DNA of 37,900 nucleotides, from assembly GCA_028709955.1 (NCBI GenBank), contig JAQUTD010000005.1:1-37900 (forward strand), given 5' to 3'. Of the stretch, positions 1 through 7,731 are shown one piece after another; positions within the stretch are counted from its first letter, which is position 1, and each line of letters opens with the position of its first letter. This stretch comes from Bacteroidales bacterium. Lineage in GTDB: Bacteria > Bacteroidota > Bacteroidia > Bacteroidales > P3. The notes under the pieces were generated by a model. It did not search any database. It was not told the origin of the DNA and saw nothing but the letters and a program-made list of their open reading frames with translations. Made by a program: the position numbers and the translations under genes.

Positions 1-87
1 CACTGACATGGGTATCTCAGCATCTTGAGATGCCCATGTCGCAACCTCTGAGATGGGTATGTGAGCAAGTGTGACATGGGCATCTCG
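1..87. repeat. Phased intergenic repeat array A (GACATGGGYATCTC core)
   Basis: Four copies of a 14-15 bp core related to GACATGGGYATCTCA lie at 5-19 (+), 26-40 (inverted), 49-64 (inverted, with a changed centre) and 73-86 (+). Centres are about 21, 23 and 24 bp apart. Copies 1 and 2 form a 15-bp inverted repeat with one mismatch and a 6-nt loop. The array begins at the window edge and may continue to the left. No coding potential is seen here. Confidence 0.8.
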
Positions 88-281
88 CGACTTCTAAACG
101 AAGTTAAAATAGTTGGGAATAGGGATTAATTAGGTTTAGATTAGGTTTTCTTACTATACATCAGTATTATTTATATTTGAAGGGAGTAAAAAAACTGAAA
201 AATTAAATTTTCATCATAGAGTTATGATTTGAAAAATCTTTTGTACTTTTACAAATTCAAAAAAACTAAACTTTATTTTTT

Positions 282-1460
282 ATGAACTTTGAAGAATATT
301 TCAATCCTATTAATATTGATGAACTTGGCTTGGTTGCTGATGAAAAACAAATAAGACTTGGACAAACTATTCTAACTTTCTGCCCCGAATCAGATTTCCC
401 TGCATTAAACAATGTTGATTTGGCAATTATTGGGGTTATGGAGGAAAGAAATGCATATAATAATAAGGGCTGTGCTTTGGCTCCTAACCAAATCAGGAAG
501 TATTTATATAATCTTTTTCCTCATTCCAATCAAGCAAAAATTGCAGATTGCGGAAACTTGATTATTGGTAAGGAGATTGAAGACACCTACACTGCCTTAG
601 CTGATGTTGTTGCGGAGCTATTAAGACTAAGAGTTATCCCTATTATTATTGGAGGCTCTCAAGATATTACTTTTGCAAACTATAAGGGTTACGAAAATAT
701 TGGACAAATTATTAATGCTTTCACAATTGATAGTTCTTTCGATATTTCTGGTGACCCTGAAGAATTTAATTCCAAAGCCTACCTAACTGCAATGCTATGT
801 CGTGAGCCTAACTATTTGTTTAATTATACCCATGTTGGCTATCAACAATATTTCATAGAGAAAGACACTTTAGCTTTAATGAACAAGCTTTATTTTGAAT
901 GCTATAGGGTTGGAATGATTCAAGAAAACTTGGATAATGTTGAGCCTATGGTTAGAAATGCGGATATGGTTTCAGTTGATGTTAGTGCTGTGAGACAAAG
1001 TGATGCTCCAGGCAATGGGAATCCTTCTCCTCATGGGTTGTATGGAGAACAGCTCTGCAAACTTGTTAGATATGCGGGCATGAGTGATAAGTGTAGTTCA
1101 ATAGGGTTTTATGAAACTAACCCTTTGTATGATAATAATGGACAAACTTCTCATATGATAGCACATGCAATTTGGTATTTTATTGATGGATACCTATGGA
1201 GAAAACACGACTTTCCTTATAAGGAAAAAGAAAACTATAAAAAATTCTATGTTTCAATAAATGATAACACCAACACCATTATTTTCTATAAAAGCAAAAA
1301 GAGTGAACGTTGGTGGATGGAAGTTCCTTGTTCAAAAGACAAGATGGTTAAATATGAAAGGCATTATTTGATTCCTTGTTCTTATGAGGATTACCAGACT
1401 GCACTTAATGACGAACTTCCAGACCGTTGGTTAATGGCATATAATAAGATAATGATATGA
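282..1460 (+). CDS. Arginase/formimidoylglutamase-fold protein with altered metal motifs
   Basis: A ureohydrolase-fold protein of 392 aa. The three signature blocks are recognisable but changed: GGSQD (residues 124-128) where active enzymes have GGDH, DSSFD (150-154) where they have DAHxD, and SVDVSAVRQSDAPG (231-244) where they have SxDxD. Two metal-binding His and the second Asp of DxD therefore appear to be missing. The C-terminal ~90 residues, with a WW pair, extend beyond the core fold. Similar proteins are usually annotated as formimidoylglutamase or arginase in Bacteroidota, but the sequence does not support assuming hydrolase activity. The stop overlaps the next start (ATGA), so the two genes are translationally coupled. 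The start is preceded by an A-rich leader and no Shine-Dalgarno. Confidence 0.8.
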   Translation: MNFEEYFNPINIDELGLVADEKQIRLGQTILTFCPESDFPALNNVDLAIIGVMEERNAYNNKGCALAPNQIRKYLYNLFPHSNQAKIADCGNLIIGKEIEDTYTALADVVAELLRLRVIPIIIGGSQDITFANYKGYENIGQIINAFTIDSSFDISGDPEEFNSKAYLTAMLCREPNYLFNYTHVGYQQYFIEKDTLALMNKLYFECYRVGMIQENLDNVEPMVRNADMVSVDVSAVRQSDAPGNGNPSPHGLYGEQLCKLVRYAGMSDKCSSIGFYETNPLYDNNGQTSHMIAHAIWYFIDGYLWRKHDFPYKEKENYKKFYVSINDNTNTIIFYKSKKSERWWMEVPCSKDKMVKYERHYLIPCSYEDYQTALNDELPDRWLMAYNKIMI

Positions 1461-2632
1461 GCAGGATATTAGTTATTGACGATGAAAAGGCTATCCGTTT
1501 CTCTTTAAAAGATATAATAGAATATGAAAACCACACTGTTGAAGAGGCTCCTGATGGAATTGTGGGTCTTTCTATGATTGAAAATGAGGATTATGATTTA
1601 GTGTTTTGTGATATAAAGATGCCTAAGATGGATGGAATTGAGGTTTTAGACAAGGCTCTTAAGATTAAGGATGTTAAGTTTTGTATGATTTCTGGTCATG
1701 GAACAATTGCAACAGCAGTTGAGTGTTTGAAAAAAGGTGCAGTTGATTATATTGAAAAGCCTATTGACTTAAATAGATTACTTAAGGTTCTTAACGACAA
1801 TCTTTCTCCAAATATAACAGAAAAATCAAAAGAGAAAAGCGACAAACCAAAAGAGAATATTCATAAGCCGCATAACGTTAAGCAGCCTTCAAATATGATT
1901 GGGCAGAGCAATGCTATGAAGCAAATGTATTCTTTTATTGAAAAGGTTGGGGTTACTGATGCAAGAATATTAATTTCTGGAGCAAATGGAACTGGGAAAG
2001 AACTTGTTGCAAGGGCTCTTCATAACATAAGCTTGAGGGCAAAAAATAATTTTATTGAAGTTAATTGTGCTGCAATTCCTTCAGAACTTATAGAAAGTGA
2101 ATTGTTTGGACACGAAAAAGGAGCGTTCACTTCTGCAATTAAACAAAGAAAAGGAAATTTTGAGCTGGCAGATAACGGAACTCTTTTCCTTGATGAAATT
2201 GGAGATATGAGCCTGTCTGCTCAGGCTAAGGTTTTGAGAGCATTACAAGAAAATAAGATTACAAGAGTTGGAGGAGAGAAAGATATCCAAGTTAATGTTA
2301 GAGTTATTGCTGCAACAAATAAAAACCTAAAAGAAGAAATAGAAAAGGGACGTTTTCGTGAAGACCTTTATCATCGCCTTTCCGTTATAGTTATTAAGGT
2401 GCCTGAATTAAAAGAGAGGTTAGATGATATTCCTTTGCTTGTAGATTATTTCTTAGAAAACTATTCTTCTCAAATGCATATTCCCAAACCAAAAATAAAT
2501 AAACAAGCAATCAAAAAGCTTCAATCAATGTCATGGACTGGAAATGTTAGAGAATTAAAAAATGTTACCGAACGTTTAGCTATTCTTTGTGAGGGAGAAA
2601 TAACTGAGAAAGACATTGAGAAATATAGTTAA
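1457..2632 (+). CDS. Sigma-54-type response regulator lacking the Fis/HTH domain
   Basis: NtrC/AtoC-like. An N-terminal receiver domain (about 1-115) has D9/D10, phospho-acceptor D52 in CDIKMPKMDG and K102. A Lys-rich linker (120-145) leads to an AAA+ sigma-54 activator domain (about 145-380): Walker A GANGTGKE (175-182), sigma-contact loop GAFTSA (222-227, normally GAFTGA), Walker B GTLFLDEIGD (241-250) and GNVREL (362-367). The protein ends at residue 391, directly after the AAA+ lid, with no C-terminal Fis-type helix-turn-helix. It may act without specific DNA binding or through a partner. It starts inside the stop of the arginase-fold gene and is followed after 46 bp by the M16 gene. No cognate histidine kinase is in the window. 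Confidence 0.92.
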   Translation: MSRILVIDDEKAIRFSLKDIIEYENHTVEEAPDGIVGLSMIENEDYDLVFCDIKMPKMDGIEVLDKALKIKDVKFCMISGHGTIATAVECLKKGAVDYIEKPIDLNRLLKVLNDNLSPNITEKSKEKSDKPKENIHKPHNVKQPSNMIGQSNAMKQMYSFIEKVGVTDARILISGANGTGKELVARALHNISLRAKNNFIEVNCAAIPSELIESELFGHEKGAFTSAIKQRKGNFELADNGTLFLDEIGDMSLSAQAKVLRALQENKITRVGGEKDIQVNVRVIAATNKNLKEEIEKGRFREDLYHRLSVIVIKVPELKERLDDIPLLVDYFLENYSSQMHIPKPKINKQAIKKLQSMSWTGNVRELKNVTERLAILCEGEITEKDIEKYS

Positions 2633-2678
2633 GCTAAGAAATAAACTAAAACAAACTTAGAAAATAATACAATTATAG

Positions 2679-3917
2679 ATGATACACTACGATAAATTCA
2701 CTTTAGATAATGGGTTAAGAGTGATAGTTCACAAAGATGCCTCAACTCCTTTAGTTGCAATTAATCTTTTATATTGCGTTGGAGCAAAAGACGAAAATGA
2801 AGAAAAAACAGGATTTGCTCACTTGTTTGAACATCTAATGTTTGGAGGAAGTGAAAATTATCCTGATTTTGATGGGATTGTTGAAGAAAGTGGTGGTGAA
2901 AGTAATGCCTTTACTTGTAATGACTACACAAATTTCTACCAAACCCTTCCTGTTAGTGAAATTGAAATGGGTTTAAGGCTTGAAAGCGACAGGATGCAAA
3001 ATCTAATAATGTCACAAAAGAGTTTAGATACTCAAAAGAATGTTGTGATTGAGGAATACAAACAAAGATATCTTAACCAACCTTATGGAGATGTTTGGTT
3101 ATTGCTCCGTGAACTTTCATACACTGTTCATCCTTACAAGTGGAGTACAATAGGAAAAGATATATCTCATATTGAAAACGCAACCCTAAATGATGTCAAG
3201 CAATTTTTTCATACGTTTTATGTTCCTAACAACGCTGTTCTTTGTGTTGCAGGAAATGTTGAAACAGAAAAAGTAAAGGAGCTTTGCAAAAAACATTTTG
3301 GGCATATTCAAAAAGGAGAAGATATAATTAGAAAAAACACTAAGGAGCCATTGCAAACAAAGGCTCGTGAACTAAAGGTAAGTCGTAATGTTCCTCAAAA
3401 AGCAATTTATATTACCTACCCCATGGCTTCACGTTTAGAGAAAGAATACTATGCCTATGACTTGCTTTCTGATATTCTTTCAAGTGGTCGTTCTTCTCGT
3501 CTTTATAACAGATTGGTTAAGGAGAGAGAACTTTTTACAGAAGTTAATGCTTTTATTAGTGGTGATGTTGAAAATGGATTGTTTATTCTGACTGGAAAGT
3601 ATAGAGATAATATTTCAATGGAAGAAGGCAAAAATGCCCTTATTGATGAACTTCATAAGATAGCTTATGAAACAATTGATGAAGTAGAGTTTCAAAAGGT
3701 TAAAAACAAATTTGAATCCACAATGACCTTTTCTCAAATTAAGGCTTTGGAAAGAGCTATGAATTTGTGTTATTTTGAATACTTAGGCGATATTGATCAT
3801 ATAAACAAAGAGGTTGATTGTTATCAAGAATTGACAATCGACTTTATTCAAAAAGTTGCAAGAGAAACATTTGTTGATAAAAAATCAAATACTTTATACT
3901 ATGAAACAAAAGAATAA
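2679..3917 (+). CDS. M16 family zinc metallopeptidase
   Basis: A 412-aa M16 peptidase (pitrilysin / processing-peptidase type). The inverted zinc motif HLFEH is at residues 48-52 and the downstream Glu ligand lies in NVVIEEYKQR (Glu125 or Glu126), so the active site looks intact. A C-terminal M16_C half follows (about 165-400), with the typical glycine-rich segment near LSSGRSSRLYNRL. There is no clear signal peptide, so a cytoplasmic or non-classically exported location is likely. The 3' end overlaps the sugar transporter start by 17 nt, consistent with one transcript running from the arginase-fold gene onward. Confidence 0.92.
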   Translation: MIHYDKFTLDNGLRVIVHKDASTPLVAINLLYCVGAKDENEEKTGFAHLFEHLMFGGSENYPDFDGIVEESGGESNAFTCNDYTNFYQTLPVSEIEMGLRLESDRMQNLIMSQKSLDTQKNVVIEEYKQRYLNQPYGDVWLLLRELSYTVHPYKWSTIGKDISHIENATLNDVKQFFHTFYVPNNAVLCVAGNVETEKVKELCKKHFGHIQKGEDIIRKNTKEPLQTKARELKVSRNVPQKAIYITYPMASRLEKEYYAYDLLSDILSSGRSSRLYNRLVKERELFTEVNAFISGDVENGLFILTGKYRDNISMEEGKNALIDELHKIAYETIDEVEFQKVKNKFESTMTFSQIKALERAMNLCYFEYLGDIDHINKEVDCYQELTIDFIQKVARETFVDKKSNTLYYETKE

Positions 3918-5292
3918 TAATCTAATTCCAATGATATCTATTACGGTATTATTTTTTATGTGGGGTTTTATTACTTCACTTAATGATATACTTATTCCAT
4001 ACTTTAAAGGGGTTTATGTTCTTTCTCATTTTGAAGCAAACATAGTTCAATTAGCTTTCTTTATTGCATATTTCTTTGGTTCTTTAGCCTTCTTCCTTTT
4101 GGCAAAAACTGGAAAAGACCCTATTCATAAGTTTGGTTACAAAACAACATTAGAGATAGGACTTTATATTGCTGCTACCGCTTGTATTCTTTTTTCCATT
4201 GCTGCAATGTTAAATTTAGGTTTTGGATTTTTCTTGTGTGCATTATTTATGTTAGGAATAGGGTTAACTTTTCTTCAAGTTGCAGCAAATCCTTTTGTTG
4301 CAATGCTGGGTAATTCTGAAACTGCATCAAGCCGATTAAATTTATCTCAAGCCTTCAACTCTTTAGGAACAACACTTGGACCTGCATTGGGGGGATATTT
4401 TATTTTTAGTGTATTTATAGAAAACTCTGAAGGAGCTTATGCAGTACAAACTCCTTATCTTATTCTTGGTTTACTTCTTGGTTTGTTAGCAATATTTATT
4501 AGAACTTCAAAAATAGAAGAACCTATAAAAAAACAAGAAACATCTTCTTCAAAAGAATCTATTTTTAAGTATCCTTATGTTTGGTTAGGAGCAATTGGAG
4601 TTTTCTTTTATGTTGGTGCAGAAGTTTCGGTTGGAAGTAATTTAGTTTCTTATCTTACATCCGTTTCCAATGGAGAAATAACCAAAGATATAGCAAGCAG
4701 TTATTTATCTTATTATTGGGGTGGTGCAATGATAGGACGATTCTTGGGTGCTGTTTCGCTGAGCAAGATAAAAACTAATCTTAAGATTATTTATATGATA
4801 TTATTAGCAATAATTAGTTTTGGAATAATATTTACTATCAATTATTCTTTACATTCACTAAGCATTCATCAGGTTTGGTTTTATATTGTATTTATGCTCC
4901 TCAACTTCTTTTTCTTCTATCTTGGCAAATCAAAACCTGCTCGTTCATTAGCAATATTTGCAATTGTAAACAGTATACTAATATTAGTTGGGATGAACGT
5001 ATTTGGGAATTTAGGTTATTGGTCAATGTGGTCTCTTTTAGCGATTGGATTATTTAATTCAATTATGTGGTCTAATATATTTACTCTTGCAATTGATAGA
5101 CTTGGAGACAAAACTGCACAAGCATCTTCAATTCTTATTATGATGATTCTTGGTGGAGCAATTCTTCCTCCTATTCAAGGATTGGTTGCAGATAGTTTTA
5201 ACATTGAAGTATCATTTATCATCCCATTAATAGGATACTTATATTTAATATTCTATGGTCTGAAAGGTTATTCTATAAACAAAAAGAATTAA
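3901..5292 (+). CDS. MFS sugar:H+ symporter, FucP/GluP type
   Basis: A polytopic inner-membrane transporter of the major facilitator superfamily (fucose / glucose-galactose branch), about 463 aa with about 12 hydrophobic helices. Family hallmarks include the N-terminal FFMWGFITSLNDILIPYFK and the AANPFVAMLG segment after helix 4. I chose ATG 3901 (MKQKNNN...) rather than the upstream in-frame start of the ORF track (3856), because the longer form would add a hydrophilic tail lying entirely inside the M16 gene. The chosen start still overlaps the M16 stop by 17 nt. Substrate is inferred from family membership only. Confidence 0.92.
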   Translation: MKQKNNNLIPMISITVLFFMWGFITSLNDILIPYFKGVYVLSHFEANIVQLAFFIAYFFGSLAFFLLAKTGKDPIHKFGYKTTLEIGLYIAATACILFSIAAMLNLGFGFFLCALFMLGIGLTFLQVAANPFVAMLGNSETASSRLNLSQAFNSLGTTLGPALGGYFIFSVFIENSEGAYAVQTPYLILGLLLGLLAIFIRTSKIEEPIKKQETSSSKESIFKYPYVWLGAIGVFFYVGAEVSVGSNLVSYLTSVSNGEITKDIASSYLSYYWGGAMIGRFLGAVSLSKIKTNLKIIYMILLAIISFGIIFTINYSLHSLSIHQVWFYIVFMLLNFFFFYLGKSKPARSLAIFAIVNSILILVGMNVFGNLGYWSMWSLLAIGLFNSIMWSNIFTLAIDRLGDKTAQASSILIMMILGGAILPPIQGLVADSFNIEVSFIIPLIGYLYLIFYGLKGYSINKKN

Positions 5293-5311
5293 TTGTCAAT
5301 ATAATATATCT

Positions 5312-5842
5312 ATGAAGAGGGATTTTGTATATAAGAAAAAAATTTCTACTCCAATAGGAGAAATGCTTGCATGTGCAACAAATGAAGGAGTTTGTTTTTT
5401 AGATTTTTTAGATAGAAAGGATTATGAAAAATTATTTTCTTCAATTAAAACAATGCTTAATGCAGAAATAGTTGATATTACAAATCATACAAATTCAAAC
5501 GCATACAATATTATAGTAAAATTAGAAAAAGAGCTAAAAGAATATTTTGATAAGAAAAGAAAAGAGTTTACTATTCCTATTATTACAATAGGGACTCCCT
5601 TTCAAATGAGGGTATGGGATGAATTATTAAACATTCCCTATGGCAAAACAATTTCATACAAAGAAGAGGCAGAAAGAATTAATCATAAAAAGGCTATAAG
5701 AGCAGTTGCAAATGCAAATGGTAAAAATAAAATATCCATATTAATCCCTTGTCATCGAGTAATTGCAACCAATGGTAAGTTAGGAGGATATGGTGGAGGA
5801 TTGGATAGAAAAGAATTTCTTTTATCACTTGAAAAAGAATAA
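5312..5842 (+). CDS. ogt: Methylated-DNA--protein-cysteine methyltransferase
   Basis: A suicide DNA-repair enzyme that moves the alkyl group from O6-alkylguanine to its own cysteine. The active-site PCHRV (acceptor C147) is followed by the conserved GKLGGYGGGLDRK loop. The helix-turn-helix DNA-binding region (about 95-145) contains the usual GTPFQMRVW and IPYGKTISY segments. Length (176 aa) is normal for Ogt/MGMT without an Ada domain. It begins 19 bp after the transporter stop and is the last gene of the 5' run. Confidence 0.94.
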   Translation: MKRDFVYKKKISTPIGEMLACATNEGVCFLDFLDRKDYEKLFSSIKTMLNAEIVDITNHTNSNAYNIIVKLEKELKEYFDKKRKEFTIPIITIGTPFQMRVWDELLNIPYGKTISYKEEAERINHKKAIRAVANANGKNKISILIPCHRVIATNGKLGGYGGGLDRKEFLLSLEKE

Positions 5843-5897
5843 TTATATGAATTTGCATTTATTTTTTGCTAACAAATCTTTATTGAAAAAAAATAAT

Positions 5898-5905
5898 TAC
5901 TTTTG
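5898..5905 (+). promoter_or_regulatory. Bacteroidetes -7 box upstream of the Cys-rich gene
   Basis: TACTTTTG fits TAnnTTTG. No TTG is placed at the expected 19-23 bp upstream, so only the -7 element is claimed. It lies about 110 bp before the Cys-rich gene, implying a long 5' leader. Confidence 0.45.
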
Positions 5906-6017
5906 CAGAATCAAGATATAAAGAAAATCTTTATATAAAAGAATGTAAGTTTTTAATATTAGGAGTGTCTTAACTCAGATAAATAATAAATAATTTATAA
6001 ACAAACACAAAAGAAAA

Positions 6018-6326
6018 ATGAAAAAATTAATCTTATTAGCATTTGCTTTCGCACTTGTTACTGCAACTACAGTTAGCGCACAAGAACCTCAAAAGAAAGA
6101 AGTTAAAAAAGAATGTTGTTCAAAAGATGGTAAGAAAGATGCTTCAAAGGCTTGTTGCGATAAAGATGGTAAGAAAGTAGCCAACCACGAATGCAGTAGT
6201 AAAGACGGAAAAAAACATGAGTGCTCAAACAAAAAAGACGGGAAAAAGCATGAGTGTACAAGCAACAAAGATGGTAAAAAACACGAATGTTGCTCAGATA
6301 AAGCAAAAGCAGAAGTAAAAAAATAA
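6018..6326 (+). CDS. Secreted Cys-rich DGKK-repeat protein
   Basis: A small exported protein of 102 aa. A signal peptide (residues 1 to about 21, ending VSAQ) precedes a hydrophilic mature part holding five KDGKK units at about 13, 13, 11 and 11 residue spacing. These are separated by Cys or Cys-Cys (C33/34, C46/47, C59, C69, C80, C91/92), and later units carry KKHEC. Nine Cys plus several His in ~70 residues suggest binding of soft metals such as Cu, Zn or Ni, or a periplasmic thiol buffer. This is inference; I recognise no named family. It sits directly upstream of the ECF sigma cassette and could be its target or a cassette member. The minus-strand ORF over it is a shadow. Confidence 0.85.
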   Translation: MKKLILLAFAFALVTATTVSAQEPQKKEVKKECCSKDGKKDASKACCDKDGKKVANHECSSKDGKKHECSNKKDGKKHECTSNKDGKKHECCSDKAKAEVKK

Positions 6327-6347
6327 ATTTTCTTTTAATCTGTCAGT

Positions 6348-6383
6348 ATAAAGCAGGGTATGATATTTCAAATCCTGCTTTAT
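6348..6383 (+). terminator. Possible hairpin terminator or attenuator before the sigma gene
   Basis: ATAAAGCAGG (6348-6357) pairs with CCTGCTTTAT (6374-6383) across a 16-nt loop. There is little T-run afterwards and the sigma factor ATG follows 10 nt later, so it may attenuate rather than end transcription. Confidence 0.45.
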
Positions 6384-6393
6384 CTTTAAGTTT

Positions 6394-6954
6394 ATGGACG
6401 ACATACAAATTGCAAAAGAAATATCCTTAGGTAATCAAAAAGTTTTTGAAGACTTCTTTAACCAACATAAATTGAAGGTTATGAATTTATGTTATGGAAT
6501 GACTCATAATAGAGATAGTGCAGAAGATTTAGTTCAAGATATTTTTTTAGAGATATATTCTTCTGCAAAATACTTTCAAGGTAAATCAAAACTTTCAACA
6601 TGGCTTTATAGGATTGCAGTAAATAAAACTATAAACTATCTAAGAAAAGAGAAAATCAAAAAGTTTTTTGTTAATGTAGATGATGCAAAACATTCGCTAC
6701 AAGCTGATTCAAGAGCTGATTTATCGCTTGAAGAAAAAGAAAAAATAAATATTTTGCATAAGGTTATTGATAAATTGCCGTCTAAACAAAAAAGTGCAAT
6801 AATTTTATTTATTTATGACGAATTACCTCAAAAAGAAATTGCAGAAATAATGAATTGTTCATTGGCATCTATTGAAGTTTTAATTCATAGAGCAAAAAAA
6901 TCAATAAAAAATAAAACAGACAAAATATATGGAAACGTTATTGAAAAAGGATAG
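6394..6954 (+). CDS. ECF-type RNA polymerase sigma factor
   Basis: A sigma-70 family ECF factor of 186 aa. Region 2 (about 20-90) contains RDSAEDLVQDIFLEIY and the STWLYRIAVNKTINYLRK segment. Region 4 (about 125-180) contains LPSKQKSAIILF and the helix-turn-helix QKEIAEIMNCSLASIEVLIHRAK. No extra C-terminal domain. The last 26 nt overlap the next gene, a small membrane protein, and a CnrX/Spy-like sensor follows. This order resembles sigma / anti-sigma / metal-sensor units such as CnrH/CnrY/CnrX, so regulation by envelope metal or stress is a reasonable inference. Confidence 0.93.
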   Translation: MDDIQIAKEISLGNQKVFEDFFNQHKLKVMNLCYGMTHNRDSAEDLVQDIFLEIYSSAKYFQGKSKLSTWLYRIAVNKTINYLRKEKIKKFFVNVDDAKHSLQADSRADLSLEEKEKINILHKVIDKLPSKQKSAIILFIYDELPQKEIAEIMNCSLASIEVLIHRAKKSIKNKTDKIYGNVIEKG

Positions 6955-7240
6955 AATTGAAGAAGTTAATCCTTATTTATTCCAAAAAATTCATTCTAAA
7001 ATAAATTATGAAGCATCATACTCTATACCAGTATGGAGTATGAATATTCTTAAATTAAGTATTTTCGCATTAGTATTATTGATGGGTTTCAACATTCATT
7101 CAACAATAAATTCAAAATCGGATAGCAATCAAATATCTGAAAGCAATTCCTACACAGAATTTATTGAAGATTATCACTTTGAAGCCTTATCAAGCCTATA
7201 TCCAGTTGAACTATTAAGTGAAAAAGTAGAAGATGAATAA
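6929..7240 (+). CDS. Small single-pass membrane protein, candidate anti-sigma factor
   Basis: A 103-aa protein with a short cytoplasmic N-terminus (about 1-35), one transmembrane segment (about 38-58, ILKLSIFALVLLMGFN) and a ~45-residue acidic periplasmic tail. No zinc-binding anti-sigma motif (HxxxCxxC) is visible. The assignment rests on position: it starts inside the ECF sigma gene (26-nt overlap) and its own stop overlaps the start of the putative sensor by 8 nt, so the three are translationally coupled. CnrY-like anti-sigma factors are similarly small and single-pass. Confidence 0.75.
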   Translation: METLLKKDRIEEVNPYLFQKIHSKINYEASYSIPVWSMNILKLSIFALVLLMGFNIHSTINSKSDSNQISESNSYTEFIEDYHFEALSSLYPVELLSEKVEDE

Positions 7241-7712
7241 AAAATATTTTATTGCATTAGTAGTAGTAGTTATTTCCCTTTTATTAGTGAATATATTCTT
7301 CTTGATTAATAATAAGGATTGCTCATGCAAACAAAACAAGAAACAAGATAAAGAAAATGTTAACTGCAACTGCTATGTTACAGAAAAACTTTCTTTAGAT
7401 AAAGAACAAGCTTATAAATATTCTTTAATAAAGAAAAAACATCAAACAATTGCATTAAAAGCAATTGATAGTTTGCACGTAAGTCAAGAATTACTTATGG
7501 ATTATCTTGCATCAAATTCAGATTCTGTTAAAATTGCCGAATTAGAAAACAAAATAACAGAGTCTCAAAAAATTCTTCTTCGTCATCATATTGAACAATA
7601 TCAAGACCTAAAGGCTATTCTTAAACCAGAACAAATGGATCAGATGAACAAACTATTTAAAAGTCTTTTCGTTTGCAAACCAAGTTGCGAGCACAATCAC
7701 AAAGAATATTGA
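7233..7712 (+). CDS. CnrX/Spy-like periplasmic metal or stress sensor
   Basis: A 159-aa protein anchored by an N-terminal membrane helix (about 5-27) with a mostly helical periplasmic domain. LSLDKEQ (53-59) and LKPEQ (130-134) resemble the LTxxQ motifs of the Spy/CpxP/CnrX (heavy-metal resistance) superfamily. Paired cysteines flank the helical core: CSC (30-32) and CNC (45-47) near the membrane, CKPSC (148-152) with HNH at the C-terminus. These are plausible metal ligands or redox-active thiols. As last gene of the sigma cassette it probably senses the signal that releases the sigma factor. Convergent with the next gene. Confidence 0.78.
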   Translation: MNKKYFIALVVVVISLLLVNIFFLINNKDCSCKQNKKQDKENVNCNCYVTEKLSLDKEQAYKYSLIKKKHQTIALKAIDSLHVSQELLMDYLASNSDSVKIAELENKITESQKILLRHHIEQYQDLKAILKPEQMDQMNKLFKSLFVCKPSCEHNHKEY

Positions 7713-7713
7713 T

Positions 7714-7730
7714 CAATTACAGAATAATTG
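7714..7730. terminator. Weak hairpin between convergent genes
   Basis: CAATTA/TAATTG with a 5-nt loop, followed by TTTATT. It lies in the 19-bp gap between the convergent sensor and barrel genes. The stem is short and AT-only, so confidence is low. Confidence 0.3.
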
Positions 7731-7731
7731 T

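Noticed and set aside
6103-6306. 67-aa minus-strand ORF
   Set aside because: Antisense to the DGKK repeats; it has no features of its own and the plus-strand gene has a signal peptide.
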